Translations under genes and position numbers: made by a program
Shown here: in pieces, positions 32,282-43,363 of the stretch
Position numbering within the stretch: the stretch's first letter is position 1
Layout: each line of letters starts with the position of its first letter
The notes under the pieces: model-generated
Told to the model about the DNA's origin: nothing
Database searches by the model: none
Seen by the model: the letters and a program-made list of their open reading frames with translations, nothing else
Source of the DNA: Turbatrix aceti
Taxonomy: Eukaryota; Nematoda; Chromadorea; Rhabditida; Panagrolaimidae
DNA length: 64,000 nt
Reading direction: 5' to 3'
Assembly (NCBI GenBank): GCA_963969345.1
Contig: OZ017767.1
Coordinates: 9,055,547 to 9,119,546, forward strand

Positions 32282-32470
32282 CGTCAGTTTTTTTTCTGAT
32301 TTCTTCAATCGTCAGTTTTTCTAACGAATGCAAAACTGATTTCTTCAATCGTCAGATTTTCTAACGAATGCAAAACTGACTTTTGTAATCGTCAGTTTTT
32401 TTCTGACGAATGGGGACGTCAGTAAAACTAACGAAAAATCGTCAGTTTTTCTAACGTTTTTTTTTTCAGT
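32282..32470. mobile_element. Truncated mirror copy of the TIR element
   Basis: The reverse complement of 28111-28299: one terminal part of the CTGACG-rich element, ending at the inner palindrome border. The other 900 bp of the element are absent here. Confidence 0.85.
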
Positions 32471-33042
32471 ATACCGGTCGAACACACAGAGTCAAAAAAA
32501 TTAATTGTGCTGATTTTGAAATATGGAATATTACGAATACCATCCCACTTGTAAAGCTGAGTTATATTGTCGGGAATAATGTGAACATCAGTGACAAAAG
32601 CATTGATTCCTGCTACAATTTGTCCGGTGAATATTAATAAATGAAACAAAAGAAAATATCGTTTCCAAAAAACGGTGTGTTTCTGTTTGAGATACAAAAC
32701 TGTGAAACGATTGAAATTGATGAGTAGGTTTGTGTACGCTGTACCAACACAAGTCATGTTGAACAGTGCTACAACAATTGTTGGCACAAAGCCTTCGGAG
32801 GGAAGGTAGGTGAGAACAATGCGAGCAATCAATGGTTCGTTGCGCCAACGATGAAGGATATCATAACTAGCAGACATGATAACTGTGTACAAACCAAATA
32901 TGGTATACGTTTTCCAGAAAGCGCCCTTGAACAGTCGACGAGCTGGACTCAGAACGATGACGTATAAAACAATGATATGCATTAGCATGCTGCTACCTCC
33001 AACGAACATGGAAATGTAGTAGCTAATATCCGAAAATTTCAT
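32471..33042 (-). pseudogene. R9 mirror copy (truncated receptor)
   Basis: Mirror of 27539-28110: same 190 intact codons and same break at the TIR element. Confidence 0.85.
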
Positions 33043-33508
33043 TTGAAACGGAACTCAAATTTGAAACAGGGTTGCTTGCGATAACAAACAGAATTCAAAC
33101 TTAGCAAAAAAACGGAACGGTTACATGTGTACGACATTGGAAAAGTCTTACATTCATCATAAGCTGGCAATTTGGTAAAAAAATAAGCACTAATTTAGAT
33201 AGGTTATGTGCATATTAACAAGCATTACAGCAAATGGGTTTTTTTTATAAAATTATATTGAGACTTATGTAAGTTCCGCGTTAACTAATTTGCCAAACAT
33301 AACTTTGTTCTTTGTCTTTGATATCGTATTTTGCATTTTTTTTGTTTCTGCAATTGTTAAAGTAAATTAAGAATTGCATTGTGTTATGTTTTTTTATCAT
33401 AAAATATTCATAAGGAACATTCCGAACTTGAACAGTATAATTGTATGTTGTAAATATTTCGGAATCGTATCACGAACTTGTCAAAATTACAGATGTGCAA
33501 TACTGTTT

Positions 33509-34576
33509 TTAACGCCGAGGATTCTGGGGAGAGATTTCGCCGATTACACTACGTGTTTTGACCATTGTACTGTTAAGACCAGTTGCGTTCTTTCCCAGCG
33601 AGCAGCATAACAGCGCGCGCTAAAAAACATCATTTTCTCAAAATCAGTGTTTTCGTATAATAACAAAACTACCGTAGCGTTCCAAAGTGTGGTGCTCGTG
33701 CACAGTAAAGCCCAAGGAGGCATGTAGAGACTGAGATCCATGAAATACGATTGGTATACCATAATCTGCTGATACGATAGATCTCTTGCAACACCCATCA
33801 CAAAGGCCAACTAAAACCAAATTGTTTAAATTATAAATCATGCATGAATGTACCTGAGAAAATGTGACGCCGGAAGTGCCAACAAACATAACCGAGCTAA
33901 AGATGCACAGCTTGATATCGCTTTTCTTGATTTTGAATTCTTTTAAAAGTTTTTTCCTGTTTAAAACCAGTGAAATTACAACATACGTTGTAAAAACCAT
34001 AGAAATTGTGGTTGCAAAAATCGAATTAAAAAAATTTAGGGTGCTCATTTTGAAATAAGGAATACTACGTGAACCGTCCCACTTATACAGCTGAGTTGTA
34101 TTTTCCGAAGTGATTTGAACACCAATGAAGAATGAGTTGCTTGCTGCTACCACCTGCACCAAAATAATTAGAGTGTGAAACAAAAGGAGATATCGATCCC
34201 AGAAAGCCGTATGTTTTTGCTTAAGGTACATAACTGTAAATCGATTAAAGTTGATGAGTAAATAAGTGTATCCAGCACCGACGCAAGATACGTTGAACAG
34301 TGACATGAAAAATGACGGCACAAAGCCTTCGGATGGAAGGTAGGTAAGGACAATGTGCGCAACAAAAGGTTCGGCTCGCCAGCGATGAAGGATGTCGTAG
34401 AGAAGAGACATAAAAACGATGTACAAACTGTGGATAGCGTATGTTTGCCAGAAGACGCCCTTGAACAGCCGACGAGCTGGACTGAAGACAATGACATACA
34501 GTATGATAATGTGCAGACTCAAACTGCTGGCGCCAATAATAAGAGAAATATAATATCTAGTATCTGTGAGCTCCAT
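33509..34576 (-). CDS. R8 mirror copy (Srg-superfamily-like 7TM receptor)
   Basis: Exons 34576-33854, 33810-33673 and 33619-33509 on the minus strand, with the same 323-residue product as R8. Whether this is a second real locus depends on whether the palindrome is real. If real, identical introns and flanks imply a very recent duplication or continuing gene conversion between the arms. Confidence 0.7.
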
Positions 34577-35222
34577 CAGAATGCAACTTTAGTAGCTACG
34601 TTTTAACGATGAACAAAAGTCAGACTGATGTGAGCAAAAAAAAAACTACCTTCATACTACATAATCAGAATTTGGCAAAAATAGGTACTTATTTTACAAG
34701 TGAATGTCATGATTAAAAAAAGGACAAGCTGTATCAGAATGTTTTTTGACTTACCGGTTCCTGGTTATGAGATTTCTACTGAAAAGCACGTACATATGTA
34801 TTATGCGAATTCAAGATTTAGACAAATACGAAACGACTTTGTGGTTAAGTAAGTCAAAAGCAAAAGATGATAAAAAAACGATTAACCTCAGTTTGGGCCA
34901 ACTGACGAGTTCCAATTTATGGCAGCCAGTAGGACCTTAAAAGTAGCGATAAATTTTTAAATTTTTGTTTGGCGTATTCAAATCTTTTTGGGAGGGTTTG
35001 GCAATTCTTGCTCAAAATGTTTGATAGTACTGTTTTTTTTATCAATTTTTGTGTCTCTAAATATTACAATATTTTCACGTGATTTCCGGAACATTTACCG
35101 TTTTATTGAATGCGTTTAATTTTAGTCGCTACTTTTGTTCAGTCTGTCATTTTGAAATTTTTTATGTTATGCTACATCTATTATAGTAAGTATATGTACT
35201 CAGAATAAAAAGAAGAGTGTTT

Positions 35223-36267
35223 TCATATTCCAGTACGTGTTTTGATTATCGTGCTGTCATTTCCGGTAGCATTCTGTTTCAATGAACAGCACACCAGCGT
35301 TCTCTAAAATAACGCACAAAGTTTCCACAAAAGCAGTACGTTTATAAAAACTTACTGTAGCGTTCCAAAGTATAGTGCTGGTGCCTAGCAACGCCCAAGG
35401 GGGCATGTAGAGACTAAGGTCCATGAAATACGACTGGTATACCATAATCTGCTGATATGAGAGATTTCTTGTTCCACCCAAAACAAAAGCCAGCTACAAA
35501 AATTATCACATTGCAAAACGAATCAAGTATACATACGGGTTTACCTGAGAGAACGCGACGCCAGACTGACCGACGAACGTTATTGCGCTAAACAGGCATA
35601 ATTTGATATCACTTGTCTTAATTTGAAATTCGTTCTGCAGTTTCTTCCGATTTAAAATTAATGAAACAACAATATAAGCTGTGAAAATCATGGAAATCGC
35701 CGTTGAAAACACAGAATCGAATAAATTAATTGTGCTTATTTTAAAATAAGGAATACTACGAATACCGTCCCACTTGTAAAGTTGAGTTACATTTTCGGGA
35801 GTGATATGAACATCGGTGACAAATGCATTGATTCCTGCAACGACTTGCACCAGAAATATTAGCATGTAAAACAAAAGTATATAACGTTTCCAAAATACTG
35901 TATGTTTTTGTTTTAGGTACAAAACGGTAAATCGATTGAAGTTGATAAGAAAACTTGTATACGACTTTCCGACGCATGTGACGTTAAACAATGCTACGAA
36001 GAAGGTCGGCACAAAGCCTTCGGATGGAAGATAGTTTAGGACAATGTACGCAACAAAAGTTTCGCTTCGCCAGCGATGAAGGATGTCATAAAGCAAAGAC
36101 ATGCAAATAATGTACGAACTGTTAATGGTGTACGTTTGCCAAAAAATGCCTTTGAACAGCCGACGAGCCGGACTTAGGACAATGATGTACAGAACAACAA
36201 TATGCAGCGTCAAGCTGCTGACCCCAATAATTAGAGAAATATAGTACCGAACGTCTGAGAATTCCAT
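35223..36267 (-). CDS. R7 mirror copy (Srg-superfamily-like 7TM receptor)
   Basis: Exons 36267-35545, 35493-35356 and 35303-35223 on the minus strand, with the same 313-residue product as R7. The shared upstream motif is mirrored at 36388-36405. Confidence 0.7.
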
Positions 36268-36744
36268 TGAAGCTCAACCCAAATTAAAGAACAGTAGTTT
36301 CCAATAAAGAACAAAATTTAAACTGACCAAAAAAACAAAACGGTAACCTGCCGACGCTGTGTAATGCGTTGAAAAACTTTTTGCAGTAGCTGACAATTTG
36401 GCATCAACATGTAAAATTAGTGACTAGCAATATCACCTCAATGTGGAACGGTGATTGTATGACATATATTTATTTTAAAAATACTGACAATTTTGCCAAC
36501 ATACGTATTTATTTAACCACGAATCGTGCACATGTAAATTATAAAATGTCAGTGTTTATTGTTATTATTTCTAATAAAAAACTTGTAACAGTGGAAAATT
36601 TACCAGCAAGCATGTCGATTTTTGTACATTACAGTAATTTTGAAACTAACGTGTTTTTTTGGTTTCTGAAACACTTGTAAATAATTCTAAGATGCGACGT
36701 GCCAAACACAATAAACATTACAAAATCATATGAATGCATATACT

Positions 36745-37017
36745 TTAACGCCGAGGATGTTGTTCATGGTTTTCTTCGAACATACTATGTGTTTTGACAA
36801 CAGTGCTGCTAAGGCCAGTAGGATTCTTGCCCAGAGAACAGCATAACAGCGCACGCTAAAATACATGTTTGATTTATCAAAATATCTAAATATTTTGAGA
36901 AATTTGTAAAAACTTACTGTAGTGTTCCAAAGTACAGTGCTGGTGCCCAGCAACGCCCAAGGGGGCATGTAGAGACTGAGATCTATGAAGTACGACTGGT
37001 ATACCATAATCTGCTGA
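36745..37017 (-). pseudogene. R6 mirror copy, 3' fragment only
   Basis: Part of exon 2 (37017-36918, from QQIMVYQSYF) and exon 3 (36855-36745), identical to the 3' end of R6. Exon 1 should lie beyond the gap, but the sequence after the gap (37218 on) is acid phosphatase, not receptor. It is therefore a fragment or an artefact of assembly. Confidence 0.7.
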
Positions 37018-37217
37018 NNNNNNNNNNNNNNNNNNNNNNNNNNNNNNNNNNNNNNNNNNNNNNNNNNNNNNNNNNNNNNNNNNNNNNNNNNNNNNNNNNN
37101 NNNNNNNNNNNNNNNNNNNNNNNNNNNNNNNNNNNNNNNNNNNNNNNNNNNNNNNNNNNNNNNNNNNNNNNNNNNNNNNNNNNNNNNNNNNNNNNNNNNN
37201 NNNNNNNNNNNNNNNNN
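37018..37217. other. Assembly gap (200 N), right
   Basis: Exactly 200 undetermined bases, mirrored base for base with the left gap. Its left border is the end of the right arm and its right border is intronic sequence of the acid phosphatase gene. Confidence 0.99.
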
Positions 37218-37353
37218 GACAATATCAATCTAAACAAACAGTTGCATCTTAATATTTTTGTTTTGCGATTATCTGGGGTGCACTTTCAAGAAAAACAAGA
37301 GCGCGCGCGCAGGCAAAAATTTTCCTCAGCCGAGTGGCCACTTTTTTTCACAG

Positions 37354-39191
37354 TTTGCGCGAACTGAGCGATACGCTGTGCTCGTGCAGGCGCATGCCGT
37401 GTGGAGACATGGTGAGCGGACTCCCGTTCACTGGTGGTTTGCCAATGCTTCCACGGTCTGGCCGGAGGGATTAGGGAAGCTTACCAAGGTTTGTTTTTTT
37501 TGGAAAAATTTTTTTTTAGAAATTTTTTTTGAAAAATTAAAAACATTAAAAAAACGTTTTTGAAGATTTTTTTAAGAAATGTCAAAAAAATTAAAAAAAT
37601 TATTTTTTTTTAATATCTTCAGGAAGGCTACCTGGCCGCAGTGAACCTGGGCAAGCATCGCTTCCAGACTCGATACATCACCGAGCATAATCTTTTGTCT
37701 CCCGACTATAACGAAGACGAGGTTCACGTGAGCAGCACATCTGTCGTGAGAACAATGCAATCCGCGTACGCCGTAATGATTTACATGTACAAGAAAACAG
37801 CTGTGAAGCAGGAGCAAAAGAAATCAAGGTACCCCCTGGAGTCGTCTGATTGGCCTGCGGGTTATGTGCCGGTGCCTGTCTACACACGTGTCAACGAACT
37901 TGACGAGGTGGGGGAGACAGCGGTTTTTCGGATTATGCAAGATCAAGTACATCAATTATTTTACGTTTTTTTTTGCAGCTCAACCCAATTTTCAAGTGCA
38001 AAAGGAAACGAAACTTGCAAACTTCATTTCAAAAAGGTAAACAGTTTGCAAAATTTGTTAAAAGGAATGCTGCATTTTTGAAAGCCTTGTCGCAGGCTGT
38101 GAATCGCAATGTCACGATGAATCTGCTTTCCCATCGTGATCAATCCGACATTTTCACTTTGTATGATCAGATCTCGGTTGTGGTGAGTTTGTTGACGCTT
38201 TTAAAATTTTTAAATTTTTAAAAAAGATCGAATTCAAAGTTTTTTGAGTTTTCAAAAAACAAGGTTATCGAGGATACATACATAATTTTTGTTTCAGTTG
38301 AAAAAAATCTTTTTCTTGCACTCGGAAGATAAAAATTGTAAGAGATACAGAAACAATTATTAAAAAAATAAAAACATAAAATTAAAATGTTTCTAACTTT
38401 TTCGAATATTTTTTTTTCAAAAAGAAAATGAATCGCGTTGCGTCGATCAAATTTTGATTCTTATTGTAGTTTCTTTGCATGATTCACAAAAAAAACATTT
38501 GGAAAACGAAAAACACGGATAATTTTATCAAACGACGTATTTTTTCAGAAAGAAACAAACAGAACCGCTCTTCCTGAATTTTTTGATAACGAAGTAATCG
38601 AGACAATCAAAGGCATTGCTCATCAACTTGAGCGATGGAGCTTTGGATTAGGTAACCCTTTATCACTCAATTATCTTTCACTCAAATAAGTAAATAAAAT
38701 TTGGTTGTTTTCTAGGCAGCGACCCAATTAACGGAATCAACTACCGTACAGAAATTAGCAAAATATTTGGTGGCTTTTTTGCCCGTCATATTTTTGATCT
38801 CATGGAAAGCCGCATTGAGTGTGATAACGTTGCTCAAATATCCCAGAATCTTCCCGAATCCTGTAAAATTAAGTTTTACGGATATTCGTCGCATGACAGC
38901 GGAATCGAAGGACTTTTTGCTGCCTTGGGTTACGATGACGTGACTTTTGACCCCGAAGATGTATTTCAAGGGTATTCAAGTTCGATGGCCTTTGAACTGT
39001 GGCAGAAGCCGTCGGGTGAATACCACGTCAAAGTGATGTTCTTCCCGAGTGGAGGCCCACCTGTGGACATTACGACTGGCATGAAGGGATGTCAAAATAA
39101 GTGTACATTTGACGAACTTAATGATAGTTGGTCAATTTATAAACCTGCAAGCAGTGGAATTTGTGAAGTACCCGTTAATGATGTTGTATGA
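37354..39191 (+). CDS. Histidine acid phosphatase, N-terminal exon missing
   Basis: Exons 37354-37488, 37623-37946, 37979-38182, 38549-38651 and 38716-39191 join in phase (0,0,0,1) for 413 residues, stop TGA. The first exon carries the catalytic histidine motif in AVWRHGERTP, and the last has SSHDSGI with the HD pair that completes the active site of branch-2 histidine acid phosphatases. Such enzymes hydrolyse phosphate monoesters in lysosomes or are secreted. The family needs a signal peptide and about 10-15 residues before the LVQAHAVWRHG strand, and here only FARTERYA precedes it after a splice acceptor (TTTCACAG), so at least one 5' exon lies in the gap or elsewhere. The orphan exon at 32165 is a candidate. 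Confidence 0.9.
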
Positions 39192-39198
39192 TATTTCG

Positions 39199-39312
39199 TT
39201 GATCAAAAATAAAAAAAACGCGTGTAAAAAAGTAAATCGTTCAATGCATTGATAGAAACATTGATCAAAAATCAAAAACGCGCGTAAAAAAAAGTAAGTC
39301 GTTCAATGCGTT
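39199..39312. repeat. Two-copy tandem repeat of about 62 bp
   Basis: TTGATCAAAAAT...GTTCAATGCATT occurs at 39199 and again at 39261 with few changes, just 3' of the acid phosphatase stop codon. Confidence 0.75.
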
Positions 39313-40729
39313 AAAAAACGTAAGACTGACCCTTAAACTGAAAGTTTGAAAAAGTATGGTAAAAGCTACGGTAACGAAAATAGCGTTATTAGAAAAAACG
39401 GGCACAGTATTTTGCTCAGCTTTTTATTTCAGTAGTTCAACAAAAATTTTCCGAGTATTCTCATTGGGCAATCAAAAAAGACAATGAATTTGCGTTAAAA
39501 CTAAATGACAATATGACAACGTGGCTCGTTTTATACTCCAAATCACTGTAATCGCATGTACCAGAATAAATTGAAACACAGAATTTTGAAGCCATTAAAG
39601 ACAAAAACTCGGTCCCGATTGATCCGCCAAGATAGCTTGAAGCGTAGTTTCAGGATAATAAATATGTACAAAAATGTTGTGAAGTTAGGATTCCATTGTG
39701 TAACGGATATCATTTCATTGGTATTCTCATCAACAAACAGAATCGGATTGAAGCTTGATATAAAAAATATTATTTCAACATAAGTAAACAACTTATCTTC
39801 GTTGAATCCGAAAAATGTTATTGCACAGTAGTATTCCAAAATTTGAGGTTCGAACTCCGGTCGAAGAAAAAAAATAAAGTCAGTCAGAAGCTATGGCGCC
39901 GGGCGCCACAGCTTCTGACGAGGAATTATTTCTGGTCAAGCTTGGCCGAAAAACTTCAGCGTCTATTGTTTTATTTTGAAAAAAAAGCGTCTGTCAGATT
40001 TTTCCTACCGTAATTATGCTTATTTTTTTCTATAGATCTATTGAATGCTGACGAGAAGTATATTTGCGAAATTTCTACGGATGATAAAAGAAACAGCTAA
40101 AAAAATAATGATAGTCAAAGATTTGAGACAAAAGTGGTAATTGTTATTGGGTTATCGACATTATTGTTCATACGTGCTTCATTGGTGCTGCAAACCGTTT
40201 AGTATTGCATTTATTTTGTCCAATTGTGTTTTTGTATTGCTAATCAGATATGTCGTTTGCATAATACTAATTACCAATTTATACGTATCTTTTGTAAGTG
40301 GAACATGAAACGTTTTCAAATAATGTGTACAAGAAAGTGCATGAATGGTAATAAAAGTGACGCCTGTCATGCTTTTAGTAATCGCTCGAAACCATTTGAG
40401 AGAAAACATAGCTACCAAAAATCTTCTATTTATTGTTTCTGGAACAATACCGATGCGTCAACTCCAGCTATCATGAATGTTCTTTGGTCCGACGCATTAT
40501 CAACCGTTGACGTCAGAGTCGGCTAGCTAGATTGATGTCAAAAAATAACACCATTAAAACTAAAAAAAAACTGCTGATAAAGTTTTACGTGAGTATCAAC
40601 TTTTTTATTTACAATTTAAAATGAATAACACAATAACAACGATTATAATATAAAGTACATCAAAACAATTTTTTTATTTCATTTTTTGTAGGTTTTCTGA
40701 TTTGAGATCGTTTGGTACGGTAGCATTGG
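39313..40729. other. 1.4-kb stretch with weak minus-strand coding candidates
   Basis: Two minus-strand frames, about 40440-40179 (RRFLVAMFSLKWFRAITKS...) and 39839-39543 (YVEIIFFISSFNPILFVDEN), are hydrophobic in places and could be pieces of a decayed membrane-protein gene, but neither starts with ATG and no splice model joins them. No firm gene. Confidence 0.3.
39883..39919. repeat. 37-bp near-perfect hairpin
   Basis: GTCAGAAGCTATGGCGCC is followed, after one base, by its reverse complement with one mismatch. It is GC-rich in an AT-rich setting and may be a minimal MITE remnant. It is not followed by a T-run and is not linked to any gene. Confidence 0.7.
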
Positions 40730-40954
40730 TTACTTGAGACGAGTGATCGCGATGGCGCCACCTGCTTCAGCGGGAGCAAAGCCGAGGAAGACTTTGAGGC
40801 TTTCAAGGGGGCCGAAGTAGCCATACGTTGACTTGACTGGTTCCAGCGGCATAGAAATGGTCGTCGACGCAGCTGTTGACTTGGCAAGAGTTTGGGAATT
40901 CGCGTATGGATACGACGAAAGAAGAAGACCGGATCCAAATTCGCAGCCGGGCAT
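40730..40954 (-). CDS. Small 74-residue protein with TATA promoter
   Basis: Single-exon frame from the ATG at 40954: MPGCEFGSGLLLSSYPYANS at the start, a Ser/Thr/Ala-rich middle, and YFGPLESLKVFLGFAPAEAG near the C-end. No signal peptide or known domain. Support comes from a well placed TATA box (41018-41025) with a plausible 30-40 nt 5' UTR, GC-rich codon use compared with the flanks, and a decayed relative at 31750-31860 conserved mainly in the C-terminal part. Function unknown. Confidence 0.6.
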   Translation of the reverse strand: MPGCEFGSGLLLSSYPYANSQTLAKSTAASTTISMPLEPVKSTYGYFGPLESLKVFLGFAPAEAGGAIAITRLK

Positions 40955-41017
40955 GATGGGGTTTAGGGTGTAAAGACGAAGTGTGGAAGAATCTCATCTG
41001 GAAGCATCGATGATGGG

Positions 41018-41025
41018 TATTTATA
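41018..41025 (-). promoter_or_regulatory. TATA box of the 74-residue gene
   Basis: TATAAATA on the minus strand, 64 nt before the ATG at 40954. Directly upstream are a GCCTCCCCCGGAGGC palindrome and GC-rich words near 41046-41105. Confidence 0.6.
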
Positions 41026-43363
41026 ATCGATCGAATTGTGTTAGGGCCTCCCCCGGAGGCGGAGCGATGCAGGCACAGAGTTCGGTCGTTCAGCACGCAT
41101 CGCGTACTCTCATTTCTGTTATCTTGTAGCAAGCAGAAAATGGGAAGAGCTTGTAGGACTCCCCGAAGAACACAGACACACCTGAAAGCACAGAATTGAC
41201 ACCAACACACGGGCTTTTTTGGAGTTTTTACTTTTTTTGTTTTTGTCGATTTTTTTTGTTAGAATTTTTTTTTTGCTTTTGCAATTGAAAAAAATGGATT
41301 GCAGTTTATAAAAAATGGAAATATTTTTTTCTTTTCTGTAAAAACAATTTTTGTTATTTTTTAATGCAAAAACATGTCAAAACACATTTTTTTTCTCAAT
41401 TTTATCGTTCAAATTTTTAATTTAGGTCACTCATTTGCGCACGCAAAAGCCACAACGATTGCCTAAAAAGTCACGGCAAACACCCAACTTTGGGGACCCC
41501 ACCGTGTCCAACATAAAATAGTGATAATTTTTTTGCTGCAGCTGCAATGGTCGTATGTATTTCCACGAAATTGGACATTCTGTGGTACTTCGGCTCGAGT
41601 CGGACTGTCTGCGTGAGTGAAAACAGACAGACACGACACACGCAGAGTGCACGTTGACTTCATAAGACGCTAGATAAGGATGAAAACATTCGAGATAATG
41701 AGTGATCTATGTATGGAAAACTTTGACATTCGAGAAGAACAAGTCAAGATAAGCCAGGTTTTAACATTGGATGAAAGTTTTAAGCACAGGTCAGAGTACA
41801 GGAATTTTTGTGTGTTTTTGTCGATGGTGATTTGCAGGTATGTACAATATTTTGATTTTTTTGGGGTCGTGGGAGTTTTTATTTATCAGTTATATTTATC
41901 TGACATGTTTTTGTTGTTTCAGTTTCTTAGATTGTTTTGCACTCTAAGAAAGGGTCAATATAAATGTTGACAGTATTTTGGTACGAAAAGACGCTAAACA
42001 GAGGTGCAAAGCATTTTTTTTGTTCAAGATTTTTTAAATTGCTCTTACACGCTAAAATTCCATCTATGGTTACAACTTTGTTCAAGCTGCGCCTGAACTG
42101 CGATTAAAACATTTTCCGTTCACGTGTAATACAGTAAAGCACTACAAGATGGTAAATGTGCTTTATCAAGCTTCAGGACACAATTCTAGCACCGAACATC
42201 ACTTTTTTATTTGTTTTGGTGGCTTTCCAAGTCCCTGGAAGAATGAGCTTTGTCGCTCATGCCGTTTTTATCAGCTTCACTTTTTAATCACGTGCACTTT
42301 GTTGGAACTTAATCAAGTCTTTTCTCCCAGAAATACCAAAACAGCTTGCATATAAAAAACTGATAGGGAGAGGTGAACTTTCTTTTTCCCCGTGACTCCG
42401 CACTTGCAAAAAGTATTATGGTGATTGTCAAAAAGGCTAGAACGCTTTCTAGAATGAAGCTGAACCGGAATAGTGGAGGGTCTTTGGAGGGACTCTTTCT
42501 TCTTTTTTTTCTTATACGGATGCTTTTTTTGCAGAAAAAAACAAGGCTTGGTGGCAAGGCACGTGTTCTGATAGCACTAAAAAATTTTACTATCGGACCA
42601 TTTTTTTGGACGCTACACAAACAAAGGGAAACAAGATGGGCAAACAAACAAAGGACAATTTTGTTCAAAACAACCAATGTTATGGCAAAATGCGTAATAA
42701 TCACTCACTATTAATCAAATGAAAAAGGGATTAATGAAACACAAAAACATCTGACAATCAAATAATTTTAGCAAAAAAAATGACTTTCAATTTTTTTTCG
42801 GCCGGTCAAATTCTCAGTCTTTTACGGTCAGACAGTCAAATTTTATGCCTAGGTTGAGATCTGACTGTGAGTCATACAAATACGATCATAGTACAACTGA
42901 ATAATATTTATTATCATCTGTTGATTCTCATTTGTGATGTCTAGCGATCGAAAGCTGCAACCGATAATCGACGTCTACCACCCTTATTTTTGTGTTTGTT
43001 GGCAAACAATTTGACCGGTCGGAATCATCCCGTTTGCATTTATGACCAACAGATCATCTGTTTTGCTGGCTTGAAAATCAAAAGGATCAATCAACGGAAC
43101 TTGGAGAAAATAAAAACATTGTCAGCCAACACAGCAATAGATTATTTTGTGTAGGCTGACAATCTGCAAACTAACATAGTAAGAACGCTTGTTTTGAGCA
43201 CTCCACGTGTCTCCGGCATGTCTGATGTGAAAGCACTCTTTGCCTGTTTTGTGTCATATCAAATATTTATTTACTTGTTCTCTTGTGCTCTTTCTGAGTG
43301 CAAGCAATCCGCGATGGGAAATACTGTCGACCACACTTTTCATGGGTTGCCTTCGAACATAAA
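41026..43363. other. 2.3-kb gene-free stretch
   Basis: Poly-A/T-rich with scattered short frames. A minus frame from an ATG at 41663 (MKSTCTLRVSCLSVF) is Cys-containing but lacks a clear signal peptide or splice partner. No gene is supported. Confidence 0.4.

Larger units (their letters stand above)
32282..37017 (-). repeat. Right arm of 4.7-kb inverted repeat
   Basis: Reverse complement of 23564-28299 with no difference noticed. It is bounded inside by the orphan exon and outside by the second 200-N gap. Confidence 0.95.

Noticed and set aside
23564..37017. Simple read-through (missed-adapter) palindrome
   Set aside because: That artefact has no unique spacer; here nearly 4 kb of non-symmetrical sequence with its own gene lies between the arms.
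41463..41663. Cys-containing minus frame MKSTCTLRVSCLSVF
   Set aside because: No convincing signal peptide, no splice partner and no relative in the window.
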